From: JANQJA01 sp040880285
Lineage (GTDB): Bacteria > Pseudomonadota > Gammaproteobacteria > Pseudomonadales > Azotimanducaceae
Direction of reading: 5' to 3'
Length of the DNA: 43,357 nucleotides
Assembly (NCBI GenBank): GCA_040880285.1
Contig: JBBDIT010000016.1
Span: 1-43,357, forward strand
The position numbers and the translations under genes are program-made. Below are positions 1 to 9,191 of the stretch, piece by piece. The notes under the pieces were generated by a model. The model was not told the origin of the DNA. It worked only from the letters and a program-made list of their open reading frames with translations, and ran no database searches. How positions within the stretch are numbered: the first letter of the stretch is position 1; the number at the start of each line of letters is the position of its first letter.

Positions 1-21
1 CCTTGAAGAGAGGATTCCAGC

Positions 22-133
22 GGGAAATCAGGGACCTGTTTCTCCAGGCGTGGGCTGGGCGCCCCCGGCCATCCCTGGCCCGGTCCCGTTACGTCCCTGT
101 ACCTAGCCTTCCAAAACAGGTCCCTGACTTCCC
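22..133. repeat. Small inverted-repeat element (MITE/REP-like)
   Basis: Two imperfect 20-bp inverted arms, GGGAARTCAGGGACCTGTTT at 22-41 and its reverse complement at 114-133, match at 19 of 20 positions; the inner 14 bp (28-41 and 114-127) are perfect. They enclose about 72 bp of GC-rich sequence with further short self-complementary stretches (for example GGCC near 67-80). The element fills the space just downstream of the last cytochrome gene. No ORF lies inside, so it is non-autonomous. Dispersed repeats with such ends are known in proteobacteria, including RAYT-associated REPs and MITEs. Which class this is cannot be told from one copy. It could also act as a bidirectional transcription stop, though no T-tract is present. 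Confidence 0.6.
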
Positions 134-154
134 AGTCGATCGATTGAGGCGGTC

Positions 155-1465
155 CTATCCAGAGGTTCCCTGGTCAAAAGTCGTCATCACGGCGGCAAAG
201 TCATCCGGATTAAAGCGATCTTCATCGTCTACCGCCGAGTAGACACGATCCAGCCATCGCTGCTTTGCAGCTCTCATGTCAATTGCGCTCAGTAACATAT
301 CAACAGCCATAACAGCCTGTTCGGCAACATTGTAGTCGATGACGACGCCGCTACTGCTATACACAATAATTTCATGCAGCAACCGCCTGGCATCATCACG
401 CGTAAGTGATGTTGACTGTTCGCGCAATTGCTCGATGGCGTCCATCAATGCCGCTATCCTGCCGGACAGGTTTCCGGCGGTTGCGACAGCCCCATGCAAC
501 CCACGAAGTTCTGTTCGCAGACGTTGTTCAACAGAAGGATTCACCACCTTTGCAATGGCGAGCAACATGACCAGATGAGCGTCATTCAATCGGACGCTCC
601 CAGGTGGCAGGTCAATACGCGTCAATCTTTTCCAGCGTCGTTCCGACATGGGATGATGACAGGACTGACAGTCGAATAACGCCAATTCCGGGAACATGCC
701 GGCAGTTTCAAGTCTGGTGCTGATTAAACGCAACGACTGGCGAGCCGATTCGATCTGGCCGATGGCCCAGACTGACAAGCCGTCACCGTGCCATTTGGCC
801 GCCTTGTACTCTTCATCCACCGTATAGTGCTTGGGTTGCAGCACATTGAAGGTATCCAACTCAAAACTGAGACGCGGATGACCGGCGCCCATAATATCGT
901 GAGTCGCCATCTTCTCAACCGTTCCCATATGGCAGGACAGGCACAACTGTGCCCGCGCCACTGGCTGGTCGGTGGGGTACAAACCCGCCTTGACGTTTTC
1001 GGTGCGTGAAACCTGGCTGTCCGAATGGGCGGACAGGTAATTTTCAGCACCACCGTGGCAAGCTTCACAACCGACGCCGTCACCTAACAAGAATTTCTCT
1101 CCACGGTCCAGCTCCGGCACATTGTCGGAGTGGCAGTCCAGGCAGATCCTGGCCTCGTGGGCGCTGTCGAGGCCCAGCTTGTTAGCAATCTCTTTTGATT
1201 CATTGGTCAGCAGTGTCTGGTAGGCAATACGATGTCGATCCATTTTGCTCCAGATCACATACTCATTTTGTAGTACTGACGTATTCGTCCGGGGGCGAAC
1301 AGAACCATGGCATACGCCGGATGCACAACTGGCGACCCCCATGCGTATCTTCCCATCAGATTGCGGCAAGGAGGCTTCGATCTGTTGCGCATACCCGGGA
1401 CTCAAGGCCCCTCCAACGATGAGCGCCAAAAGGACAGATCCGACAGGACCATTTCGCCTGATCAC
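155..1465 (-). CDS. Periplasmic multihaem c-type cytochrome (about 5 haems, c554-like)
   Basis: 436 aa with a Sec signal peptide (about residues 1-26, ending GYAQQ). It has one CX4CH site (C47...C52-H53) and four CXXCH sites (CLDCH, CEACH, CLSCH, CQSCH), all in the first two thirds. The C-terminal third has no haem motif and looks helical. Spacing and the CASGVCHG motif recall cytochrome c554-type multihaem proteins; that family call is an inference. The start is GTG at 1465, overlapping the upstream stop as GTGA, with a good AAGGAG six bases before it. It is the last gene of the electron-transfer operon and probably carries electrons in the periplasm between the decahaem proteins. The exact redox partner cannot be read from sequence. 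Confidence 0.85.
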   Translation of the reverse strand: MIRRNGPVGSVLLALIVGGALSPGYAQQIEASLPQSDGKIRMGVASCASGVCHGSVRPRTNTSVLQNEYVIWSKMDRHRIAYQTLLTNESKEIANKLGLDSAHEARICLDCHSDNVPELDRGEKFLLGDGVGCEACHGGAENYLSAHSDSQVSRTENVKAGLYPTDQPVARAQLCLSCHMGTVEKMATHDIMGAGHPRLSFELDTFNVLQPKHYTVDEEYKAAKWHGDGLSVWAIGQIESARQSLRLISTRLETAGMFPELALFDCQSCHHPMSERRWKRLTRIDLPPGSVRLNDAHLVMLLAIAKVVNPSVEQRLRTELRGLHGAVATAGNLSGRIAALMDAIEQLREQSTSLTRDDARRLLHEIIVYSSSGVVIDYNVAEQAVMAVDMLLSAIDMRAAKQRWLDRVYSAVDDEDRFNPDDFAAVMTTFDQGTSG

Positions 1466-4400
1466 GGTTTGCTCTCCTTATCGATGTCGTTTTCATCGGT
1501 TACGTACCATGGCTGCCCGTTATCGTCCAGGTACAGTTTACGCATCATCGATTCCGACAAAGGACCTGAGCCTACTCGACTAAATACACTGACCTGACCA
1601 CCCGTCTCATCTACCGCCCGATCCCGTTCTAACCCCCGGGACACGGACAACGCGGGCTTTACGGTCTTATAGCTCGCAATAAGCACAGGTACAGGGTCCG
1701 GGCTAAAGCCATAGTAATTGGGCTGGGACGATGGCGAGGTCAACTGCGCCACCTTCAACCCACCCACGCCGTCAGCAATATAGGCAAACAAGCTGGCGTT
1801 GGTACTGGCAACCACGATCTCCCGTGCATCGATAATGTTCTCGTTGAACCGCATAAAGGTTTTCATCGCCGTCGGCGTCGACACGTCCACGATATAGATA
1901 CCCTCGCTACCAGCGGCCACATAAGCGAAGGTTCTGGCTACAAATACCTTGTGTGCGTCAGGTATGGATATTGTATTGTTCAATACCAGCTCCGCTTCTT
2001 CCGGCCTGGTGATATCGATCACTTTGAGTCCGTCACGATCCGTAACAAACAGGTAGCGAAATTGCTGGAATACATCCCTTACACCCGACATCGCTACTGT
2101 CTTGACGTGGCGAGGTGCTAACGGGTCATCCATATTGAGAATGACGATACCTCGATCGGAAGCGATATAAACGTAACGACCGCCCATTTCGATGTCACGC
2201 GCACCATCCAGGATACCCTCCTCGTTCCAGGTCAGTGCGCGTTCAAGAAAGTTATTTCTGGGTTCCCCATCCGAGAAAGTACCAATATCGGTCAGGATCA
2301 GACCTTCGCTCGCATCGGTGATGAGTGCGTAGTGATAAATCGGATGGAAAGGCTTTTCTTTGTTGACCTCACGCATTAACTCGCCCTGGTTTCGATCCGG
2401 CGCAACCGGTTGGGTGGTTGATAGCGACAGGCAAGTGGCATTCACCGAGTCGATCCCGGCTCGCTGTCCAGGGGGCGCGAATGGCGCCGTAATGATTTTC
2501 TGGCTAACGCCCTTATTGGCGATGGCGGCCACATCGTAGACAACCATCCCCTTGCTGCCAGCCGCGGCATACAGGTATTCACCACGCAATTGCAGGCAGT
2601 TGACGGAACCTGAACTGTGATGCGCTGAAACTTGCAGCACCTTGTCGTTCTCCTGGTGCTCCTGGAAATAATCCGGATAGACATACCGATGCAGATAACT
2701 GCCTAGCACTGCCTGGGGCTCGTCCCACTCGGTCACTCGCACGGCTTCCACGGAACCCTCGCCACCCACCCAGGCATGATAACCGATGAAGTCGATATAA
2801 TCGGTACCATAACCCAGTGTCTGCGCCATAATAGCATTGTTGTCGCCTGACCTTGACAGGTGACAATCGGTGCATACACGAGTTTCTGTCTTCCTGACGG
2901 TGTGTGCAAAGTGCGGATTCATGGCCTGGGAACTGTAACCGCTGGCAGAGACAGGCGGTTGCTGGACGTAAATTTTCTCCCGGTTAGCATTAGTGGACGA
3001 TAGCACCAGTGCAGAACTGGATCGCAGCGGCGCAATTCGGCCACCGTTGATCTGCCCCCGCTGGCCAATCATAAAAATTTCATCCCGCACGACCTGGGGG
3101 TTATAGGTCGCGTAGTTCCTCGTCTCGCCACCTTCATAGTGTTTGGTCGTGGTTTTCCAGTTGGCTTCAATGGGTAGGTGACAGCCGCCGCAACTGGTGG
3201 TCCAGGATTGATGGCAGGTATAACATTCCATGGTGTCATTGCCGTGGGCATAGTCATCCGGGGCCACGCCCGAACCCCAGGCTTGCGTTTTTTCGTTTCG
3301 GCTCATGGTTTTCGCCCGGGCCGCACGTTCATTGTAATCGTCGCTTCCTGGATCTACCGAATCCTTCACCAGGCTCAGTTGCCACTCCTTGTCCGGCCAC
3401 AACAGGCTACGCTGGAACAGTTTGTCACCGCGCCACTCGAACCGGGGTTTACCGTCCGGGTTGCGGATAAGTGAAAGATCCGTTCCGCCCGGCGGCGCCG
3501 CGGGACCGCTGGTCCTGAGCGATGGATACTGATCTGCCGTGCCGTGGCAATCCACACAGTCGATTTCTATCGCATTGGCTACTTCGCCATAGAGGTGACC
3601 GTTACCATGACTGTCCTGGGAAAAGTGGCAATCGACACAGTGCATGCCATTGTCCAGATGGATTGAAGACAGGTGAACCGCCTTGGAAAACCTGTCAGGA
3701 TCATCCCGCGGGACGATGCCACCTGTGTCATCCAGGAGATTACCCTTGCGGTCTTTCTTGAATACCGCCCTGAAGTTCCAACCATGGCCGTGATAGTCCG
3801 CAAATTGGGTGTGTTCCAGCTCGGGATTCAACGCTGAGACCTGCCGCAGGAAGTCCTGGTCGCTCCAGAGTCCACGTTGCGCTGCACCTTCCGGGTTATG
3901 GTCATTGATCTTTCGGATTTCAGCGTCACTTGGGTAACGTTGCTTTTCAGGGAACATGGCAGGGGCATCAGACTCGTAGTCCCACATGGTGTAACCGAGG
4001 TAACTGTTCACAAACATGTTGGGCTGGTGCATATGGCATGACATGCATTGCGCCGTTGGAATGCTGCGAGTAAATGTATGCCGGATGGGGTGCCCTTCTT
4101 CCTGCCTGGGTATCTCTGGATCAATCGTCCCGGTTTCACCGGCATGACCAAACTCCGCATAGGGACCTGAATGCCGCGAATCGCGATCGTTGGCGTAAAC
4201 GACATGACAGGCACCGCAGCCGGAAGTACGAAAGTCACCGGGATGGTCGTTGGTACCGAGAAACCACATCAAGGGATCATTCAAACGGGTTTTGTGAAGA
4301 TTCAGTACCGGCACAGAAATTCGCGCGCCAGTGCCGGGACCACGATTTGACTGACGGAAATCCGGCCTGCCCGGCTCCTCGATACGCTGGAGTAGTCCAA

Positions 4401-5232
4401 GCGGATTCGGCAAGCCCGTTTCCGGGAACAGATTCGAGATATTCCTGCCGCCACGCTCGAACACCCGGAAGATATCACTGGGAGGGACCGTCTCCCAGGC
4501 TGGAAGTGGATAGAGCACCGGCAGGATACCCAACTGTTCCCAGGCGACCTCGGGGTCCAGCCCGAATGCTTCAACGGGTGGGCCGACAATGGCGCTGGCG
4601 ACACCGTCCGGCGTATAGGCCTCACCCAATAGATATTTCTTATAGGGCAGGATGTTGTTCGCGTAGGATGCGGCACCGAACAACATGGCACCCGTTGCCA
4701 TAATACTGCGCTTGGCCGCTTGCACGGTTTCCAGATGGCAGGCACCACAGGCCTCTTCTGCAACCCGCAGGTCAGACGGGTTCACGAAACGGACAAACTC
4801 CCTGGCTTCACGGTTTAGCAGCGTATAACTGATTTGGGGATTGCGGCTTCGTGGAAAGTCCCAATCAGCAGGATATCGCGGCAACACATGGGCGCGCTCC
4901 AGGATATCGTGTTTATCGTCAGCCTCTTTATATACGATGCCGGCATTACCGCCATGACAATCCGTACAGCCGAGCACCACGCCGGGACTTTCATGCATCG
5001 TGAGACTGTCCGTTTTGGTGTGACACGAAAGGCAACCTTCACTCTTGGCCTGCGCCTGGGCAGGGGTTTGGGACGCTGGCGCCGGCGGAATCCGGTCGTA
5101 GTGGCGCTCGACATACTCGCCATCACTGCTGGAGGCGTACATAACCTCAGCGGCAGCGATGCCGATGCCCGCTACAAAAATCCGTTCCAGAACACGTCTT
5201 GTAATGCGCCTCAAATCACAACCCCAAACCAT
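1462..5232 (-). CDS. Large exported decahaem cytochrome c with C-terminal LVIVD-type beta-propeller
   Basis: 1256 aa. An arginine-rich N-terminus and hydrophobic stretch (about residues 14-32) suggest export. Ten CXXCH motifs run from about residue 67 to the middle of the protein (CLSCH, CTDCH, CGACH twice, CMSCH, CVDCH twice, CYTCH, CGGCH, CTDCH). After about residue 880 there are repeated blocks such as YLFVTDRDGLKVIDI and AYVAAGSEGIYIVDV, which are LVIVD repeats that build a propeller. The ATG at 5232 lacks a clear Shine-Dalgarno and lies 7 bp after the beta-barrel gene, so translation may be coupled. The size and propeller suggest an outer-surface or periplasmic terminal electron-transfer protein; the acceptor is unknown. 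Confidence 0.85.
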   Translation of the reverse strand: MVWGCDLRRITRRVLERIFVAGIGIAAAEVMYASSSDGEYVERHYDRIPPAPASQTPAQAQAKSEGCLSCHTKTDSLTMHESPGVVLGCTDCHGGNAGIVYKEADDKHDILERAHVLPRYPADWDFPRSRNPQISYTLLNREAREFVRFVNPSDLRVAEEACGACHLETVQAAKRSIMATGAMLFGAASYANNILPYKKYLLGEAYTPDGVASAIVGPPVEAFGLDPEVAWEQLGILPVLYPLPAWETVPPSDIFRVFERGGRNISNLFPETGLPNPLGLLQRIEEPGRPDFRQSNRGPGTGARISVPVLNLHKTRLNDPLMWFLGTNDHPGDFRTSGCGACHVVYANDRDSRHSGPYAEFGHAGETGTIDPEIPRQEEGHPIRHTFTRSIPTAQCMSCHMHQPNMFVNSYLGYTMWDYESDAPAMFPEKQRYPSDAEIRKINDHNPEGAAQRGLWSDQDFLRQVSALNPELEHTQFADYHGHGWNFRAVFKKDRKGNLLDDTGGIVPRDDPDRFSKAVHLSSIHLDNGMHCVDCHFSQDSHGNGHLYGEVANAIEIDCVDCHGTADQYPSLRTSGPAAPPGGTDLSLIRNPDGKPRFEWRGDKLFQRSLLWPDKEWQLSLVKDSVDPGSDDYNERAARAKTMSRNEKTQAWGSGVAPDDYAHGNDTMECYTCHQSWTTSCGGCHLPIEANWKTTTKHYEGGETRNYATYNPQVVRDEIFMIGQRGQINGGRIAPLRSSSALVLSSTNANREKIYVQQPPVSASGYSSQAMNPHFAHTVRKTETRVCTDCHLSRSGDNNAIMAQTLGYGTDYIDFIGYHAWVGGEGSVEAVRVTEWDEPQAVLGSYLHRYVYPDYFQEHQENDKVLQVSAHHSSGSVNCLQLRGEYLYAAAGSKGMVVYDVAAIANKGVSQKIITAPFAPPGQRAGIDSVNATCLSLSTTQPVAPDRNQGELMREVNKEKPFHPIYHYALITDASEGLILTDIGTFSDGEPRNNFLERALTWNEEGILDGARDIEMGGRYVYIASDRGIVILNMDDPLAPRHVKTVAMSGVRDVFQQFRYLFVTDRDGLKVIDITRPEEAELVLNNTISIPDAHKVFVARTFAYVAAGSEGIYIVDVSTPTAMKTFMRFNENIIDAREIVVASTNASLFAYIADGVGGLKVAQLTSPSSQPNYYGFSPDPVPVLIASYKTVKPALSVSRGLERDRAVDETGGQVSVFSRVGSGPLSESMMRKLYLDDNGQPWYVTDENDIDKESKP

Positions 5233-5239
5233 TAATCAA

Positions 5240-7099
5240 TCAATACATCAATACAATATTGGCCAGAATCGAGTAGGGAGTATCCGCCTCATGGCCATAC
5301 AGATCGTCAAATCCTTCGCCTTTTACCAGCGCCGCCGCAGACAACCGCAGCACCACATTCTGGGTCATAAACGGTCGCCAGATCAGCGATACAGATACAT
5401 CCTCTCCCAACGCTTTGTCGATATCACCTTGTTGCCGCAGCCGTTCAAGCACTGCGACCTTGTCGAACCGGAAATGATTCCAGTTAAACGACACGCGTAA
5501 CTGGGGCAAAATATCCGCATCGGCACCAACACCCACCAGGCTGACACCAGGATTGATGAAATTAGACTGGCCCTGTTCTTTACCGGGTCGCAATGATGGC
5601 AGGATACCGTTGCGCCCCATTAGTGTGACGCCACCTCCACCGATAAACGGAACGTTCTGGCGGATAACAAAACTGGTGTCAGCACCCGCAAACAATGGAT
5701 TTTCAAAAATTGCATCGAAGCCCCTGGCGGTGCGATCAAACGGGTCGTCATCTCCGGAGGCCCAGAGAAGTGATAGCCTGGGTCGGAACCAGTCGAAATC
5801 CCTCGATATCTCCGCCGCCACAAAGAATGCACGGATATCCTCCTCCACTGCCTGGATCCGTGAACTGTCTTTTTGGCCATAGGCATAGTAAAGCGAAGTG
5901 CTCAGATTAACCCGGCCAATGTGACCGTCCCCGCTATAACCCAGGTAGGTAACATCGTAATTGCCGGCAAAACGCTCCTCGAACAAGGAAGATGGACGTT
6001 GGATAAATCCGTTCTTGTCGTACTCAATACTGCCTCGCTCGCGATTCCTGTTATGCAGGATCGATGCCTGGGAGATGAATCCCAATGACGGGAAGTCCTG
6101 CCAGAACAGGTTGGCCACATAGACGTCATCGTCCCGCAAGCTTTGCGTTACATCATTCAGGCCGCTGTTGGTATCTTTTTCAATTCGCCGGAACCAGGCC
6201 AGATTGTACTGAAAGACGTTATTTCTCCTGGTACCAAACAGGCGCACACCAAACGGCGAATCCTGGAACAAAAATCCACGGAAGTCGCTGCTAAAGGGCT
6301 GGATACCCACCCGAACACTGTCAAAGTCATAGCGGTCAGAGACATTACGCAAATGCTTGTCAACGAACAGGGCCTGGACACCCATGAATGTGTCCCTGCG
6401 CTTGCTGGAGGACTTGTCCGGATTGACATGTAAAATGCCCTTCTCATCGGCATGAACCTGGTTGATGTTGAATACCGGTGTAAACCGGAACTCCCAGTCC
6501 GGCGGTTTGAAAACCGTGTCGCCCTTGTAAAACACACTTTCGACGATCAGGTTTTCCGAAAGGACGGTGGTCTTGCCCTTGCCAATAGTATCCAGTGAGC
6601 CAGGGCGTTCAGTCGTGGCCACTCCGACCGGGATCGGAAACCGGCGTGGTTCGATCACCGTATCGGATAGGGCGATGATGCTGTAGAACCAGTCATCACC
6701 CCAAACCGGCAAATCACCCTTCAAAGGATTATGGGCGTTGTAAGGATCCAGCAGATTGGTCGTAATGCCAATCTCTTCGACAATACGCCAACGATCCGGC
6801 ACAGGGGGGCCCAGTTCAATTGGATCGGTCCACCGGTGGATACGTATCTGCCCCGCCTTCGGTTCGTCCCCCACACCGCACGGGCGCAACTGGTAATAAT
6901 CGGCAGGCGTGCCCGGGCGACGCCTGGGAACGGTGACGCCATCATCACAGAGCCTGGCTCCCGGCTCCACTGCAGCAGTTTGCGCCATCACCGGAAAGCT
7001 GGAGATAGAGAGGGAGAGGGACAGGGAGAGCGAGAGGGAGAGACCCGAAATCACCCGTAAGATCAGATACCCGAAAGTGTGAGCAGGTCTAGAGCCCAT
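5240..7099 (-). CDS. Predicted outer-membrane beta-barrel protein
   Basis: 619 aa. A long signal peptide ends near PVMAQTA. The mature part shows alternating hydrophobic/polar strands rich in aromatic residues and Gly/Asp turns, and ends in a hydrophobic strand closing with Tyr, as outer-membrane barrels do. It has no CXXCH. It sits between a lipoprotein gene and a decahaem cytochrome gene. This is the arrangement expected of a porin-cytochrome conduit, in which the barrel lets a haem protein cross the outer membrane (inference by analogy with MtrB/PioB-type proteins; no sequence identity to them is claimed). The signal-peptide core is an extended Ser-Leu repeat coded by a CT-rich microsatellite. 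The first 11 bp overlap the end of the preceding gene. Confidence 0.7.
   Translation of the reverse strand: MGSRPAHTFGYLILRVISGLSLSLSLSLSLSISSFPVMAQTAAVEPGARLCDDGVTVPRRRPGTPADYYQLRPCGVGDEPKAGQIRIHRWTDPIELGPPVPDRWRIVEEIGITTNLLDPYNAHNPLKGDLPVWGDDWFYSIIALSDTVIEPRRFPIPVGVATTERPGSLDTIGKGKTTVLSENLIVESVFYKGDTVFKPPDWEFRFTPVFNINQVHADEKGILHVNPDKSSSKRRDTFMGVQALFVDKHLRNVSDRYDFDSVRVGIQPFSSDFRGFLFQDSPFGVRLFGTRRNNVFQYNLAWFRRIEKDTNSGLNDVTQSLRDDDVYVANLFWQDFPSLGFISQASILHNRNRERGSIEYDKNGFIQRPSSLFEERFAGNYDVTYLGYSGDGHIGRVNLSTSLYYAYGQKDSSRIQAVEEDIRAFFVAAEISRDFDWFRPRLSLLWASGDDDPFDRTARGFDAIFENPLFAGADTSFVIRQNVPFIGGGGVTLMGRNGILPSLRPGKEQGQSNFINPGVSLVGVGADADILPQLRVSFNWNHFRFDKVAVLERLRQQGDIDKALGEDVSVSLIWRPFMTQNVVLRLSAAALVKGEGFDDLYGHEADTPYSILANIVLMY
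7002..7044 (-). repeat. CT-rich hexameric microsatellite in a signal-peptide coding region
   Basis: On the coding strand the tract consists of near-identical hexamers of the TCTCCC type, reading Ser-Leu about six times in the hydrophobic core of the outer-membrane protein's signal peptide. Because the unit is six bases, gain or loss of a unit changes signal-peptide length without shifting the frame. Confidence 0.7.
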
Positions 7100-9191
7100 C
7101 GCACACCTCCGTTGCTGTACTGCCTATAAAAGGTACTTGCGGACAGTTGATATAGCGCAAGCGTGCTGCCTCACCGGGAATATCGATTCGATCAGCGCGA
7201 ATTTCAGGCGGTGCATTGCCAATTCCTGTATTGAGCCGCATCCCCGCGCGATGAACCCCTAAAAACGAAATCATGTCATCCTGGTCGACGCCGTCACCGG
7301 ATACGCCGATCCCACCCACCAGCACATCCCCTCGATAGATCGGCACGCTACCGGGAAATATCTGGATTCCGTTCACGGGACCCCGCACATTTGCCGCCAG
7401 TGTGAACGGATTGGCGGCGGCAAGGCCGGTATTGGCGAGACAGGTCGCTGGCACGTCCGGGACCAGGCCAAATATAAATCCGATGTGGTGAATCAGTGCG
7501 TTGTAGATCAGATCAGATTGGAGGCCGACATTGAACACGCTCCACTCACCTGGCGGTCTGGACAAGGGTCCTGGCGGTCCATCGGCAGGGCCGTCAGGAA
7601 AATGCGGTCGTGACAGGTTGCCACCAGCGCGATCTGAAAATGCTACCGGATCACCGGTCGCTTCAAGTGCATCGGGTATACCCAGGAACGATTGCAGGGC
7701 CGCGACATAGTCGCCCGGTGACGGAGCAGCCACATCGGACACCGCCAGGTCACTTATATCAACTGGCTCCGGCAGTCGTTCCAAATAAAGCGGTCCCGGC
7801 AATTGTCGCAACAATTCTGCCGGAGCATTGCCATCCTTACGCCCGGTGCCGGAGAAAAAAGCCGCCGTTCTTGCTTTCTGCAATGAAACATCCGCCCCGA
7901 ATACCGGTCCGTCCCGGGATCGCGCCATACCCAGGACCGTCCCGTTGCTATCAACAACAGAAACCGTCACACGGGCCGGCACCGAGGGCGGCACGCGGAT
8001 CTGGGCGCGTGATTCATTGGCAACGCCAATCGCTTCGTTGAGTAATGCCTGGACTTCAGTAGCCGTCAATGCCATGGCCGGGTTGCCTGCCGGGGCATCG
8101 GATGCAGTCACGGCTGGATAGCGATTTTGATTATTCGTATCAACGAAAATAAAAGCGTCGAGTGGGCCACCGTCAGCATCCATAAACACCGTCGGATCGG
8201 CCGGTCGCACGCCCGATTCCGCCAGTCCGAACACGGTACCGGCGAGCGCGGTATTACGATCAAAATATCCCGGCACCGCCAGATAGTCGCCAACCAGGTC
8301 CGCCTGCAACTTCGCTATCGCCTGCCGGTCTTCCGGCCCGGACTGAAGGTCACTGACCCTCGCATCACTGAAGCGCGCTGTCTTTCCGAGGATAGTAATG
8401 CGGTCGGCCCGGATCGCTGACGGCGCGGCGTAACCCACGGTCGCCGCTGTCGCAATCAGTTCATCCACATCCGAGTCAAAGTCGCCAATGATTTTGTCCA
8501 GGCCATAAATACCATCCGCCACGATGCCAACGCCGCCCACAGCCTGACCGTTGATGTATAGCGGCATGCCACCCGGGTCGGCCGATAAACCCAACGGCGA
8601 GCGATGAGGACCGACACCGACGATTGCGCCCGGTGTAAATCGTTGGGAGAAGTCACTACATGGCAGTTGGCTGAACTGGACACCAAAAAGGGGGCCAGAA
8701 GGCACATTTCGCTCACCAGGATTAAAATTTTCCTGGATAATTTGACTGGCGGTTCGGGTACTAAACGCATTTTCGCCAGTGGAGAGGTACGCGCCGGTAA
8801 TCGCCTTGGCAATCGCGGCAAGGCTCGCAGGAATCAAGTTCAAATCCTCGAGACCGCCTGTAATTGGGCCACCCAATTCATGACTCGATGTCACCGTGAC
8901 AAATTCATCTGCTTTGGTCATGCGGAAAACTGCCAGCACATTGCCGACCCGGTCTACCACTGCAATCGTAGCCGGTTGCTGCCGCGCCCGCGCCTCTGCC
9001 ACCGCCTGCCCGATTACCGTTTCAACATCCACACGGGTCAAGTAACAACGGTTACCACAATCGACCGATACGATCGGTGAGCCGACCGCAGCCAACTCAT
9101 CGGCCTCACCATCATTACCGCCACCACTACACGCCGCCAACACTCCTGCCAATATGCACAGTAGCGCTATTAGTGCACATTGATCATTCAC
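7089..9191 (-). CDS. Lipoprotein with two HbpS/GlcG-like (DUF336) domains
   Basis: 700 aa. The lipobox LAAC puts the lipidated Cys at residue 21, followed by a Gly/Ser/Asp-rich stretch. Two similar halves each start with a helix such as VETVIGQAVAEARA or VQALLNEAIGVANE, followed by a TIAVVDRVGNVLAVFRM-like strand pair. Each later has a PLYINGQAVGGVGI- or PIYRGDVLVGGIGV-type segment. These are hallmarks of the HbpS/GlcG haem-degrading or haem-binding family, here duplicated with large insertions. The start is GTG at 9191, overlapping the previous stop as GTGA. Its place among five cytochrome-related genes suggests a role in haem handling or as an outer-membrane accessory; this is inference. 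No CXXCH is present. Confidence 0.75.
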   Translation of the reverse strand: MNDQCALIALLCILAGVLAACSGGGNDGEADELAAVGSPIVSVDCGNRCYLTRVDVETVIGQAVAEARARQQPATIAVVDRVGNVLAVFRMTKADEFVTVTSSHELGGPITGGLEDLNLIPASLAAIAKAITGAYLSTGENAFSTRTASQIIQENFNPGERNVPSGPLFGVQFSQLPCSDFSQRFTPGAIVGVGPHRSPLGLSADPGGMPLYINGQAVGGVGIVADGIYGLDKIIGDFDSDVDELIATAATVGYAAPSAIRADRITILGKTARFSDARVSDLQSGPEDRQAIAKLQADLVGDYLAVPGYFDRNTALAGTVFGLAESGVRPADPTVFMDADGGPLDAFIFVDTNNQNRYPAVTASDAPAGNPAMALTATEVQALLNEAIGVANESRAQIRVPPSVPARVTVSVVDSNGTVLGMARSRDGPVFGADVSLQKARTAAFFSGTGRKDGNAPAELLRQLPGPLYLERLPEPVDISDLAVSDVAAPSPGDYVAALQSFLGIPDALEATGDPVAFSDRAGGNLSRPHFPDGPADGPPGPLSRPPGEWSVFNVGLQSDLIYNALIHHIGFIFGLVPDVPATCLANTGLAAANPFTLAANVRGPVNGIQIFPGSVPIYRGDVLVGGIGVSGDGVDQDDMISFLGVHRAGMRLNTGIGNAPPEIRADRIDIPGEAARLRYINCPQVPFIGSTATEVCDGL

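Noticed and set aside
3..242. Plus-strand open frame at the window start
   Set aside because: It runs through the inverted-repeat element and over the end of the cytochrome gene, with a repeat-derived composition and no ribosome site.
4074..4703. 209-codon plus-strand frame
   Set aside because: Antisense to the decahaem-propeller gene; the Arg/His/Pro-rich composition is typical of a shadow frame.
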